Assembly: GCA_002077045.2 (NCBI GenBank)
Contig: KZ111147.1
Location: 277,267 to 291,866, forward strand
Direction of reading: 5' to 3'
DNA: 14,600 nt
Origin: Rachicladosporium sp. CCFEE 5018
Lineage: Eukaryota > Ascomycota > Dothideomycetes > Cladosporiales > Cladosporiaceae
How positions within the stretch are numbered: the stretch's first letter is position 1; the number at the start of each line of letters is the position of its first letter. The notes beneath the pieces are model-generated. The model had not been told where the DNA came from. It did not search any database and worked only from the letters and a program-made list of their open reading frames with translations. Both the position numbers and the translations under genes were made by a program. Shown one piece after another: positions 1-8,544 of the stretch.

Positions 1-3000
1 AAGCACGTGCGTATCAAGCTGGGCACCTGGAACACAGCTGCTTTCAAAGGCACGGAGAAGGATGTCGCAGGCTGGTTCATCGAGGGCAAAGGCGTGACGT
101 CGGAGTTCGCTGGGCTTAGCTTGGGGGACGCGGCGAGGGAGCGGCTAGAGGACAGGGAAGGGCCAGCTGAGCAGGAAGCGCGGTATGAGAAGAAGGCTGG
201 CACGCTGCCGGAGGGGGATGTGGGCGTACTGCCGGGTAAGGGGGATGTAGGGTTGTATGTGCTTGGGCTGCAGGAGGTGGTAGACATCACGTCCTTTACG
301 GAAGCGCTACGGCCGTACATGGATCCTTCTGTGGCTATACGGTGGAAGGAGGCTGTTAAGGAGGGCTTGCCGGAGGGGTATGTGTTGGTCGCTGAGCAGC
401 AGCTGTTGGGGCTGTTGTTGCTTATCTACGCTGCGCGGGAGGTGGCAGCAGAAGTGCGGAGTGTGAGCACTACGAGCGTTGGGACGGGGATTGGAGGGTA
501 TATGGGTAACAAAGGCGCTGTGACGGCGAGGATCGCGCTTGGCGAGACGACGCGGCTGGTGTTTGTCAATTGTCATATGGCTGCTGGTGCGGACAAGCCT
601 TCACTCGAGCGGAGGAACTGGGACGCAGCACAGATATTGAGCAGGACGCGGTTTGAGCCGATTAAGGATTCTATGGATCTGGCGCAGACGACTGGAGAGC
701 AGATCGGGGATGAGGACTTTGCTTTCTGGATGGGGGATCTGAATTATAGGTTGCAGGATATTCCTGGGGACGATGTGAGGAGGCTACTTATGCTGCATAC
801 GAGAAACGAGTATGATCTGAGCCAGAGGTCTGCGAGGAAGATTGACGGCGAGATCGAGCACGCGACGGAGGGTGTCAAGCGAAGGGTGGAGGGGCGTTTG
901 AGTGATGAGTCAAACGATACTGCCTCCACTTCCGCTGCTAGTGGGCGGACGAGTCAAGACACGACGAGCACTGCCCCTACGCTGATGGACGAGGTTTCAG
1001 CTAGCGAAGATCCAACGAGTCTACAGACGACGCTCGCCTGTCTGCTGCCGCACGATGAGCTGCATGCGCAGATGAAAACACGCAAAGCTTTTCACGACGG
1101 CTGGCGTGAAGGTCCGATCAGGTTCCTGCCGACGTACAAGTATGATGTGGGCAGTGTGGGTGTATTCGATTCTAGTGACAAGAAGCGCTCTCCATCATGG
1201 TGTGACCGGATATTGTACCGGAGCCGGCGCGACAGACTCGCGCACGAGGCTCGCATAAGGGAAGAGGAGATCGCTCGGAAGAAGGATGAGGAGATGAAAG
1301 CGAATGGTACCGACCTGGCCGCTAGTGACGATGACATCCTCTTCGATTACGATCCCGACACGGATGGTGGCGAACGAGACTACGATGAGTACGATGACAG
1401 TGCCGATGGTGTAGTCATCACGAGAGAAGGTTTCGAAGACGAGCTGACTCAAGAGTACTACACCGCGCACCAACGGGTCCTCTCCTCAGATCACAAACCT
1501 TTAGATGCAGTGTTCCTGCTGAAGTACGATGCTGTGGTTCCCGACCTGAAAGCCAAAGTCCACGCCGAGGTAGCCAAAGAACTCGATAAGGCCGAGAACG
1601 ACAGCCGCCCTGACGTGACCGTGGTCGTTGACAAGCACCGCGACGAAGATACGGAGTATGATGACACTGACGCAGCGAATTTCGAAGGCGTCTGGTTTGG
1701 TGAGGTACGGTGGGGCCAGGCAAAGCATCGTACGTTGACAATCGCTAATACTGGTCGTGTGGCTGCGAGCTTCACGTTGATCGAGCGACCGGTCGGGGCT
1801 GGGCAGTCTACTGGCGTGGCGCCCAAGTGGCTGAACCTGAAGGTGAACAATGAGCCTTTGCGTAGCTCGAGTACTGGAAGTCAAGCGGTGCAACTGGAGC
1901 CCGGTGAGACAACGATCATCGAGCTTGAGCTGCGCATCTTCGACGTCTCAGTCGCTACATCGTTGAATGAAGGCAGCGAAACGCTAGACGACATCCTCGT
2001 CCTCCGCGTAGCCGACGGCCGCGATCACTTTGTACCTGTACGAGGCTCCTGGCTCGAAACCTCACTCGGTCGCTCGATCAGCAAACTCGTCCGCATCCCC
2101 GAAGGTGGCATCCGGCGACTCCAACGCCAGACGCCTGAGGGCAAGTCTCGCTCCCGCGGCATGTCGGCAGCTTCGGGTACGAAGTCTAGCATGGACAGTC
2201 CGAGGATCCCACTGCAAGACGCTCCCGTACGTTTCTCCGCGCCGCGCGAGCTGTTCAGGCTGACTGAAGTCGTAGAAGAGTTGAGTGGGCGTGTTGTCGC
2301 GGAGTGGGAGATGACGTCCACTGAAGATTCCGGCAAGCCGCCGTGGAAGGAGCATTATGGCTGGCCGTTCGACGAAGCGTCTTGGCGGGAGAAAGGTACG
2401 GAGCAGTGGCAGGAGGCGCTGAGCAATGCGTGTAATGCATTGGATTCTGATGGGTCGCTTGAGGGGAGTATGCCGGGTGGGCTGCCGAAGATGCAGCGCC
2501 TGTATGTGCTTGCGCAGCTTTTGCTGTTGTTCCTGGAGGGGATCCCGGAAGGTATCATACCGGGCGAGATATGGCTAGAGATCGAGGCTTATCTCGCAAG
2601 TACTGCCAGAGCGAAGCCAGAACCCAGTGCCGAGGAGCAACGCATGGCCATCTCAGAACTTCTCTCCCAGTCACCAAGCCACAGCATCTCCTTCGTGCTC
2701 ATCACCGCCATGCTCGATCGACTTATCCAGGAGACTTCGAAGTCCGACACAAGAGAGCCGGAGGCTGAGCCCGCTGCTACATCGCCACGACGGCTGGCTG
2801 GGCCGTTCAGACGTATGACTGGGACTAGGAAGTTGCCGACTATTGCACCGAGGGAGCAGAGTGCACATGCACTTGCGAAGATCTTCGCGCCTTTGGTGGT
2901 ACATATGCCTACGTCGGGAGGGGAGAAGTCGAAAGCTGTGCACGAACGGCGGCGAGTGGAGCTTATGGAGCTCTTTCTCGTAAGAAGTAGTAACGGGTGA
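1..3000 (+). CDS. OCRL/INPP5B-like inositol polyphosphate 5-phosphatase, 5' partial
   Basis: This type II enzyme should remove the 5-phosphate from phosphoinositides such as PI(4,5)P2, acting on Golgi, endosomal or plasma-membrane traffic. The frame is open to base 1 and the first in-frame triplets are not ATG, so the N-terminus lies outside the window. The catalytic domain (about bases 16-1525) carries the ordered family motifs: WNTAAFKG (28-51), LQEV with the metal-binding Glu (about 268), GYMGNKGAV (from 496), NCHMAAG (568), ERRNWD (607), WMGDLNYR (727), FLPTYKYD (1123), SWCDRILYR (1195) and SSDHKPLDA (1483). An ASH-like beta domain follows (about 1670-2080), then a helical RhoGAP-like region (about 2225-2990) with FLEGIPEGIIP, as in human OCRL and INPP5B. 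Two low-complexity inserts interrupt the catalytic domain (about 850-1040 and 1230-1470). No intron is needed. The family call is very secure; the exact substrate is inferred. Confidence 0.95.
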   Translation, partial: KHVRIKLGTWNTAAFKGTEKDVAGWFIEGKGVTSEFAGLSLGDAARERLEDREGPAEQEARYEKKAGTLPEGDVGVLPGKGDVGLYVLGLQEVVDITSFTEALRPYMDPSVAIRWKEAVKEGLPEGYVLVAEQQLLGLLLLIYAAREVAAEVRSVSTTSVGTGIGGYMGNKGAVTARIALGETTRLVFVNCHMAAGADKPSLERRNWDAAQILSRTRFEPIKDSMDLAQTTGEQIGDEDFAFWMGDLNYRLQDIPGDDVRRLLMLHTRNEYDLSQRSARKIDGEIEHATEGVKRRVEGRLSDESNDTASTSAASGRTSQDTTSTAPTLMDEVSASEDPTSLQTTLACLLPHDELHAQMKTRKAFHDGWREGPIRFLPTYKYDVGSVGVFDSSDKKRSPSWCDRILYRSRRDRLAHEARIREEEIARKKDEEMKANGTDLAASDDDILFDYDPDTDGGERDYDEYDDSADGVVITREGFEDELTQEYYTAHQRVLSSDHKPLDAVFLLKYDAVVPDLKAKVHAEVAKELDKAENDSRPDVTVVVDKHRDEDTEYDDTDAANFEGVWFGEVRWGQAKHRTLTIANTGRVAASFTLIERPVGAGQSTGVAPKWLNLKVNNEPLRSSSTGSQAVQLEPGETTIIELELRIFDVSVATSLNEGSETLDDILVLRVADGRDHFVPVRGSWLETSLGRSISKLVRIPEGGIRRLQRQTPEGKSRSRGMSAASGTKSSMDSPRIPLQDAPVRFSAPRELFRLTEVVEELSGRVVAEWEMTSTEDSGKPPWKEHYGWPFDEASWREKGTEQWQEALSNACNALDSDGSLEGSMPGGLPKMQRLYVLAQLLLLFLEGIPEGIIPGEIWLEIEAYLASTARAKPEPSAEEQRMAISELLSQSPSHSISFVLITAMLDRLIQETSKSDTREPEAEPAATSPRRLAGPFRRMTGTRKLPTIAPREQSAHALAKIFAPLVVHMPTSGGEKSKAVHERRRVELMELFLVRSSNG

Positions 3001-3655
3001 TGGATTAATGGTCATGATACACATAGACAGTGCTAGTTATGATTTAACACCAGCTATACTGGCGGGCCGAACTGTCAGCATCTGTTACTATCCGCTCACG
3101 CTCGAGTGACCCGTCGACTGCCTTCGCGTGTTGGGAAGATGAACCCCATGCCAGTGGGTCCTCACCGTCCCCCAACTTTGCTTGCGGCGCGACGATTGTG
3201 CGGCGTGCAACCTGCCTCGCACATGATCACGTCGGCTGCTCGATGGGACACATTCACCGCTGATCTCGCGTCCGAGGGGCGGAACCGCGAGTCTGGAGTG
3301 GGTTAGATGCGGTTGCGCGTTCCGCGGCGAGGGAGTTTGGTAGATCGCAATCGACCAGCTTCGCAAGCCGCACTACTTCGGCGCCGTTGGCCAGAAGCTG
3401 CCCCTCGACGGTTTGTTGTCGAATGGCTGACAGCTGGACTCGTGACGAATTCTGTGGTTGCTGTTCTGACGTGACCCTGCTGGCGGTGGCAGCCGCCACG
3501 CAAGCAGCTTCATGCTGGAGGCTGTCATCTGTAATGCTCGTAGGCTCAACCTTGCCCTGGCCAGCTTGCCGTCCGAGGTTGATATTTCGATGTATCAACC
3601 CGTTGCAGGACTGCAGACATTCGTTTCATCAGGCCGTGATGGTAAAGCGAACCTT
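3001..3655. other. Intergenic stretch, no gene recognised
   Basis: This 655-bp convergent interval lies between the stop of the 5-phosphatase gene and the stop of the minus-strand small-protein gene, so it should hold both 3' UTRs. A minus-strand frame is open from 3625 to 3254 (about 123 codons) but contains no ATG and resembles nothing I know. No tRNA, repeat array or transposon end is visible. Confidence 0.6.
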
Positions 3656-4012
3656 TCACCTCTCCTTCTCGCCCACCAATCCCTCCTTCAATGTATCATA
3701 GTCCGGGAAGCTGACATACCCGTCCCTCTGATGCACGCAGTCCTCCCAGCTACGTCGCCGCTCCATCGGTGGCGCTTCGGTAGGCGAGCTCTCCGTGCTG
3801 CTACCCACATAGTTACTAGTCGTTCTCCGCGGCGATGCTGTACGTGATGCGACTTGTGACAAGAAGCTCCTGGCGTTTGTGCAGGTGCTGCTCCAGCTGC
3901 GGACCGGCGAGGTACTGGAGGAGACATTGTATGAATGTTGGCGGTTGATGGAGGGAGGCGTGAGCTTGGGAGGCGTGAGGACGGGCTGCTTGAGAGTCTT
4001 GGACTGGGCCAT
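3656..4012 (-). CDS. Small Ser/Thr-rich hypothetical protein (118 aa)
   Basis: I do not recognise this protein. It starts at an ATG in good context (G at -3, G at +4) and ends in TGA after 118 residues. Residues 1-80 are basic, Ser/Thr/Pro-rich and probably disordered, with proline-directed sites (LTPP twice, TSP, ASP, SSP). Residues 83-112 look like a more constrained module: the triple-Arg-Ser-Trp motif RRRSWEDC (85-92), a consensus basophilic (PKA-like) kinase site at Ser88, followed by GYVSFPDYDTL (98-108). No signal peptide, membrane helix or catalytic motif is visible. The coding strand is C-rich at its start, as in every other gene here, which supports it being real. A phosphorylated signalling or scaffold peptide is plausible but unproven. 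A GTATGT donor-like hexamer lies at 3719, inside the reading frame, so a spliced isoform cannot be excluded. Confidence 0.6.
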   Translation of the reverse strand: MAQSKTLKQPVLTPPKLTPPSINRQHSYNVSSSTSPVRSWSSTCTNARSFLSQVASRTASPRRTTSNYVGSSTESSPTEAPPMERRRSWEDCVHQRDGYVSFPDYDTLKEGLVGEKER

Positions 4013-5884
4013 TGCAAGATGATCCGGGAGGTTCCCCAGAGACTTGACAGCGGCGAGCTTATGGTATGACCAGAGGTCGCGTGCTGGGGTGGCGATCCTT
4101 CCTGTGACTTCGCAACACCCGATACTTTGATTGTGTGTTCAAGTCGAAGATGTGGTGACCTTTACTTGGAGATCAGATGAAGGTTGTGAGAGGGAAGGGC
4201 TGAGGTGCCTGAGCAGTGTCTTGATCGTCTCGCCTTCCCAGTCTCACATGCGTCAGCAAACAGCAGACACAGCTTCCGTTGAGGCACCTTGGGGCAACAA
4301 TGACCAAATACAAAGAGACAAGTCACCTCGTACTACCCCAATAAGAAACAGAGAAAGACCAAGTACCTATACAACTTACGTGTCACCCCTCAACTCCCCT
4401 CTCTTACCGATCGAGACTCTCCTCACTCCTCCGATGATGCCTGAGAACGGCACATCAGCATCCAGTAATCAACATGACATCGCACACTGGGCAAATCAAA
4501 TCTTTGTGGCTTTGTCGTGCAGCGGCTGGGGTCGTGTGCTGTCGAGCCATGCCTGCTTGCCGCCAGGGAGGGGGAGGCGGGCATGGTGCGCCGGGCCGGC
4601 AGCCTAATCGTTCTATTGTGTCAGGGCGGAGCGTAGATGAGGGGAGGCGGTGACGGCAGAGTAGATTGGTGTGCTAAAGGGTAGCATTCCACGCGATAGG
4701 TCGCCCTGACTGCGACGAGTTAGCTGCCGTCTGTTGTGTCCCGGCAGATTAAGATTGCCTTCACACGTCACAATTGAGGGACTGCACAGTGCCGCAAGGC
4801 TGACACGCGAACACATGGCGCTCAGCGGGTGGCCGCCGTCCGTCAGGCCGCAGATAGTTTGGGTGACGCTACTGCACTGCTTGCATGCTGCAGCTAACAA
4901 ATCGACCAGGTCGCCATGTGCCGCACCAGCAAAGCCTGGCCGCAGACGTGAACGGTACGAGTGGACGTGGAGATGCCCTGGAGTGATCTACTTGTCAGCG
5001 GTGTGATTGTTATAGTGATGTGATAGTGAGAGATGCTTCCACGCGAGCAGGGAGATTGGGTTTAAAAGTGAAGGAGAAGGAATTTGTACAGGCTGAATTG
5101 CGGAGCGTCGTATGGAGAGCGGGAGACGGCTTCCGGAATGGTGATGAGACTGGATAGAGAGGCGGTGGCACACTGACTGTGGCAGGTAATGAAAAGCGAG
5201 GAGACCACGGAACGAGTCCAACCAACTCACAACCTCGAATGGTCGCCATTATTGCTAATAACGTTGGCCTTACCGACCGGGTGTCTCCAGTACAGTCAGC
5301 TCTGCCCCAACAGGTACCACAATCATTGTAGCAGGTACGTATCCAATCGATCAGTACTACGACCTAGCACGAGCAGCAGACTCATCTCCGGCATGTCATG
5401 GTCCCTTGCGGTCTCGCCAGCAGTCAGCTCACGACTGCATGAGAGGATTCCTCAGAGACATGGCGAGGTGCTACTCTGCCGGTGCGGAGCGAGCTAAAGC
5501 ACCACGACAACCAGATCTTCGTCCGAGGCATCGTGCTCGTTGGTTGTGCCATAATGGCATTAGCTGCAATTGTCACTCCACGAGGCAATGAACTCGAGAT
5601 GTACATTCGCGAAGCACACGGTGGCAGCATTAAACTCTCGAAAGTTTTGATAGAGCGAAGCTACTGGATGCTCCGGATGAAGCTCGTATGTACATGTGCT
5701 ACATTAAAGACATCTTGCCGATAGGATCGCGGGTCTACGTCATTAGATGATCACTTCAACTGTCCTCAAGAGTGGCTTTAGGCTTATCGCGTAGGTAATT
5801 GTGAGTGGAGAACCGCATGGCTCCTGAAAGCTTTATGAATGCAAGCTTCAGACCCGCCTTCGCAGACGCGGACTCTCAGTGCCT
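4013..5884. other. Long gene-poor interval (1.87 kb)
   Basis: No convincing protein gene lies here. It separates two minus-strand genes, so the COQ8 3' end is on the right and the promoter or leader of the small Ser-rich protein is on the left. On the minus strand there is a TATA-like TTTTAAA (5061-5067) with a leader-like pyrimidine/adenine-rich tract about 30 bp downstream. Below it lie short ATG frames at 4894-4917 (7 aa) and 4613-4816 (67 aa, no recognised domain). A CCAAT box sits at 4338-4342 on the plus strand. Plus-strand frames at 4131-4607, 5189-5497 and 5482-5724 have no recognisable content, and two of them lack an ATG start. No tRNA A/B boxes, terminal repeats or transposase remnants were seen. 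Confidence 0.55.
5000..5067 (-). promoter_or_regulatory. Candidate core promoter (TATA-like plus initiator/leader)
   Basis: Read on the minus strand, TTTTAAA (5067-5061) is followed about 30 bp downstream by a leader-like tract rich in C, A and T (about 5035-5000, including CTCACTATCACATCACTATA). This spacing and composition match fungal TATA promoters. The first minus-strand gene below it starts at 4012, about 1 kb away, so it would drive either a long leader or an unannotated transcript. This is sequence-pattern evidence only. Confidence 0.3.
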
Positions 5885-8293
5885 TCACGTAGCCGCCACC
5901 TCGTTCTCTTCAGTGCCTTCTCTCTCCTGCTTCTCCTCCCAAAGCTTCACAGCATCCTCAAACATCCCCTGTGCCTTGACTCTACTCCCCAACCTAGCAC
6001 AAAGCAAGAACGCCCCACTCAACTTCCGATGCAGACTATACGTCTCCTCCGGCGGCGGTCTCAATCGTTCCCTCAACATAAGCCCGATATTAGCCCTCAC
6101 GCGATCCGTAATAGTCTGATCCTTGAAATCGTAGACTTCCCTTCCTCCCTCGCGGAAAGGCTCAGCGAGGACGAGGATGGAGTCGACGTGAGCGTCAAGC
6201 ATGGCTTTGCTTTCCTCGCCTGTCAGGTAGCCGAGCTCTACGGAGCGGGACAGGCAGGTTGCGCGGTCGTTGCGCGAGGCGGCTATGAGAAGAGAGACGT
6301 AGGGTTTGATGAATGTTGAGGGGAAGTCGCGACTGGCGCCGAAGTCTAGCAACTCGAGGTGTTGCGATGAGCGATTGTAGAGGAAGTTCGTCCAGTTCGG
6401 GTCGGTCTGCATGAACTGCCATTCCATCACCTCTCGTAGACAGAGGCGGAGGACTTGGCTGCCAATCCAGTCGCGCTCCGACTGCGTGAGGTCTGTGATC
6501 TTGGTCACGGCTGTGCCGGTCATGAAGTCTGCTGTTAGGACGTCAATGCCGCCGACTTCGGGGTAGATGATCGGGACTGCGAAGGTATTGGGTTCGTCGG
6601 AGACGAGGGACTTGAAGCGTGTGCAAGCTTCGGCTTCGCGGATGTAATCGCATTCCCAGCCTAGCTCTACGCGTGCGTTGGCAACTGTCTTGTCGAAGAA
6701 GAGGCCTTTCGGGAGGAGGCGACTGGCTGTGAGGAGTAGGGAGATGTTGTTGAGATCAGAGTCTATGCTGTCTCGCACGCCAGGGTATTGGATTTTGACT
6801 GCGACAGGTTTACCGTTTGAAGCGAGCGTGGCTTTGTGAACTTGTCCGATCGATGCGGCTGCGAAAGGCTTCTCGGAGAAGTCAGAGAAGAGCTCTCGCC
6901 AGTTATCGCCGAGATTGCGCGTAAGGACTTCATCTCGTTGCGATGAAGGCATGTAGTCCGCGCTGTCTTGCACCCGTTGCAGAACGGCATTGATGGTGGG
7001 TGGGAGGACTTTTGAGTCTTGAAAGCTGATCATCTGACCGAGCTTCAAAGCAGCGCCGCGCATGCGACTGAGCTTCGCAACAAGCCTGTTCATGTTGGCT
7101 TCGCTGAGCATCAGGCTTCCTTCAGCACCACTGCCAGTGACGCGGCGTAAGCTTTCACCTACTGCACCAAACGCCATACTCGTTGCGAGACCACTGTACT
7201 GCCATAGTCGACCGAAGCGTGAGGAGGGTACGCGAGACTCGCGCATCTCGTACGGTGCGGCAGTAGCAGGCTGTGCTTCGGTCACCAAAGGTGTCGCCTC
7301 GGCCTCTCGTGGTGCCGCATCCTTCGCGATCGAACTCGCAAGCTCGGCAATCTCAGCATCGTGTTTCGTGGCTTGCGGGATCGTAGGCTCAGGCTTAGGC
7401 TCAGGCTCCGTGGCTCGAGCACGTTCTGCGGCAGCTTCTTGCTCCAGTCGACGTTGCTCAGCTGCCTTGACCATCTCTGGTAATGGCTTCGGAGCCAGCC
7501 TCTGTCGGTTGCCGTAAGGATTCTTCGTGCCTCCAGTGCGCTGGCCGATGATCTTCGAGACCTTTGGACTTGAGAAGGTGTCTAGATTGATCTCCTCTGG
7601 GACCTCCTCTGCCTGCTCGGATGTCGCGGTAGTGGAATAGTATACGTCTTGGTTCAGCTCCTTATCTTGAACGTGCTTGTCGCTCCCCTGCTCGCTCGCA
7701 ACATGCGCTGGTAGCTCGGTCCGCGGCACGACGTCAATCTGCGGCGCAGCACCCTGACCTCTCTCACTGAACGTGTCCACGCCGGAGGCTGCTTCTGCCA
7801 CAGTACGTCGAGTGTTTGTAGTGTCCAGCACTGGCGTCTCCGCCTGCTTTGCTTCTTCACGCCCCCTCAGCGCTGCCAACGATCCATCGTCTCCAGAGGC
7901 AGTATTTGCTACCACGTGGCCTGCAACAGCACTGTCCCTCCTCACCTCTCCAACTACATCCTGCACCCCATCCCTCAAGTCCTCCACTACCTCCTCCCCA
8001 GCCCTTTTCACCTCATCTCCTGCCTTCCTGACATCCTCCCCGGTTCGCTGTGCTTTTCCCTCAGCTCCATCTCTCCACTTTGCTTTCTCGTCGCCCGCAA
8101 ATACCTTGCCAAGCTCCCACGCCGCGCCAACAGTGACCGTGACCCTGTCGGTCTGCCACTTGACAGCTTTGACTGCACTACTAGTCTCTTTCAGCACCTC
8201 CCACTGTTCTCTGCGAAGTCCAAGATGTTGGCGACCAATGGCTCGGGCGGTATTGAAGAGCTTGGCGGCGTCGAGGATGCGTTTGCCGGCCAT
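5885..8293 (-). CDS. COQ8: Coq8/ABC1 atypical (UbiB-type) kinase-ATPase, mitochondrial coenzyme Q biosynthesis
   Basis: Coq8 is the ATP-dependent UbiB-family protein that supports assembly and function of the coenzyme Q biosynthetic complex on the matrix face of the inner mitochondrial membrane. The 802-residue product starts at an ATG and needs no intron. Residues 1-60 keep the family N-terminal helix region (including QHLGLR). Residues 65-345 are a low-complexity, charged extension. The UbiB core (about 358-790) has every diagnostic element: GLATSMAFGAV (368-378), the KxGQ motif KLGQ (417-420), the Ala-rich nucleotide loop AAASIGQ (478-484) in place of a Gly-rich loop, the invariant Lys in VAVKIQYPG (Lys500), QTDPNWTNF (629-637), and DFG (650-652). 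The C-terminal PPPEETYSLHRK (747-758) is near-universal in this family. Yeast Coq8 is about 500 residues, so the excess is the N-terminal linker. It is transcribed divergently from DCP1. Identity is very secure. Confidence 0.96.
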   Translation of the reverse strand: MAGKRILDAAKLFNTARAIGRQHLGLRREQWEVLKETSSAVKAVKWQTDRVTVTVGAAWELGKVFAGDEKAKWRDGAEGKAQRTGEDVRKAGDEVKRAGEEVVEDLRDGVQDVVGEVRRDSAVAGHVVANTASGDDGSLAALRGREEAKQAETPVLDTTNTRRTVAEAASGVDTFSERGQGAAPQIDVVPRTELPAHVASEQGSDKHVQDKELNQDVYYSTTATSEQAEEVPEEINLDTFSSPKVSKIIGQRTGGTKNPYGNRQRLAPKPLPEMVKAAEQRRLEQEAAAERARATEPEPKPEPTIPQATKHDAEIAELASSIAKDAAPREAEATPLVTEAQPATAAPYEMRESRVPSSRFGRLWQYSGLATSMAFGAVGESLRRVTGSGAEGSLMLSEANMNRLVAKLSRMRGAALKLGQMISFQDSKVLPPTINAVLQRVQDSADYMPSSQRDEVLTRNLGDNWRELFSDFSEKPFAAASIGQVHKATLASNGKPVAVKIQYPGVRDSIDSDLNNISLLLTASRLLPKGLFFDKTVANARVELGWECDYIREAEACTRFKSLVSDEPNTFAVPIIYPEVGGIDVLTADFMTGTAVTKITDLTQSERDWIGSQVLRLCLREVMEWQFMQTDPNWTNFLYNRSSQHLELLDFGASRDFPSTFIKPYVSLLIAASRNDRATCLSRSVELGYLTGEESKAMLDAHVDSILVLAEPFREGGREVYDFKDQTITDRVRANIGLMLRERLRPPPEETYSLHRKLSGAFLLCARLGSRVKAQGMFEDAVKLWEEKQEREGTEENEVAAT

Positions 8294-8544
8294 GCGACGG
8301 AAGGGCGGATCAACAAGAGGTCATGACGGAGCGGAGATCAATGGGAATGACCGATGACGGTGCGTGTAGTGATGCAAGAAGGTGAAGATAGAAAGTGATC
8401 AATGACATGTGATGGACTTTATCTCGGACATAAGAAGCTGCTGTGTACACAATGCCATCCTCCTTCCTCTGCATCATTTACAACACGCTATGATACCACG
8501 ATGATCACGACTTCCCCACCACCGCCCCTCCGCATCCCGCCGCC
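8294..8544. promoter_or_regulatory. Shared divergent promoter, COQ8 (-) / DCP1 (+)
   Basis: The two ATGs are separated by 251 bp, which must carry both promoters and both 5' leaders. A GATA-type site (TTATCT, about 8419) is visible, and the DCP1 side ends in a C-rich leader just before its ATG (CCGCCATG). No TATA box is clear. The assignment as a bidirectional promoter is inferred from gene orientation. Confidence 0.6.

Noticed and set aside
3254..3625. Minus-strand open frame downstream of the small Ser-rich gene, possibly a second exon
   Set aside because: It has no ATG. Joining it through the GTATGT donor at 3719 and the CTGCAG acceptor at 3611 puts it out of frame and hits a stop at once.
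4131..4607. 158-codon plus-strand frame
   Set aside because: It starts at TTG, has no recognisable motif, and overlaps the likely promoter or leader of the minus-strand gene at 4012.
5189..5497. 102-codon plus-strand ORF with ATG, preceded by intron-like signals (GCTAATAAC, then CTCCAG)
   Set aside because: No domain or low-entropy motif is recognised and the splice signals do not connect to another coding frame. Such patterns arise by chance.
5482..5724. 80-codon plus-strand frame with a short hydrophobic stretch
   Set aside because: It begins with GTG, is short, and no family or expression signal supports it.
4013..5884. Degraded transposon or RIP-mutated relic
   Set aside because: The stretch is not AT-rich, shows no obvious TA/CA dinucleotide distortion, terminal repeats or transposase/reverse-transcriptase remnants.
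3001..5884. tRNA or rRNA gene in the gaps
   Set aside because: No GGTTCGANTCC-like B box with a paired acceptor stem or rRNA-like sequence was seen on either strand by eye.
7062..7517. Plus-strand frames across COQ8 (also 7773-8357 and 7916-8326)
   Set aside because: They are antisense shadows of COQ8; their composition mirrors the low-complexity Coq8 linker.
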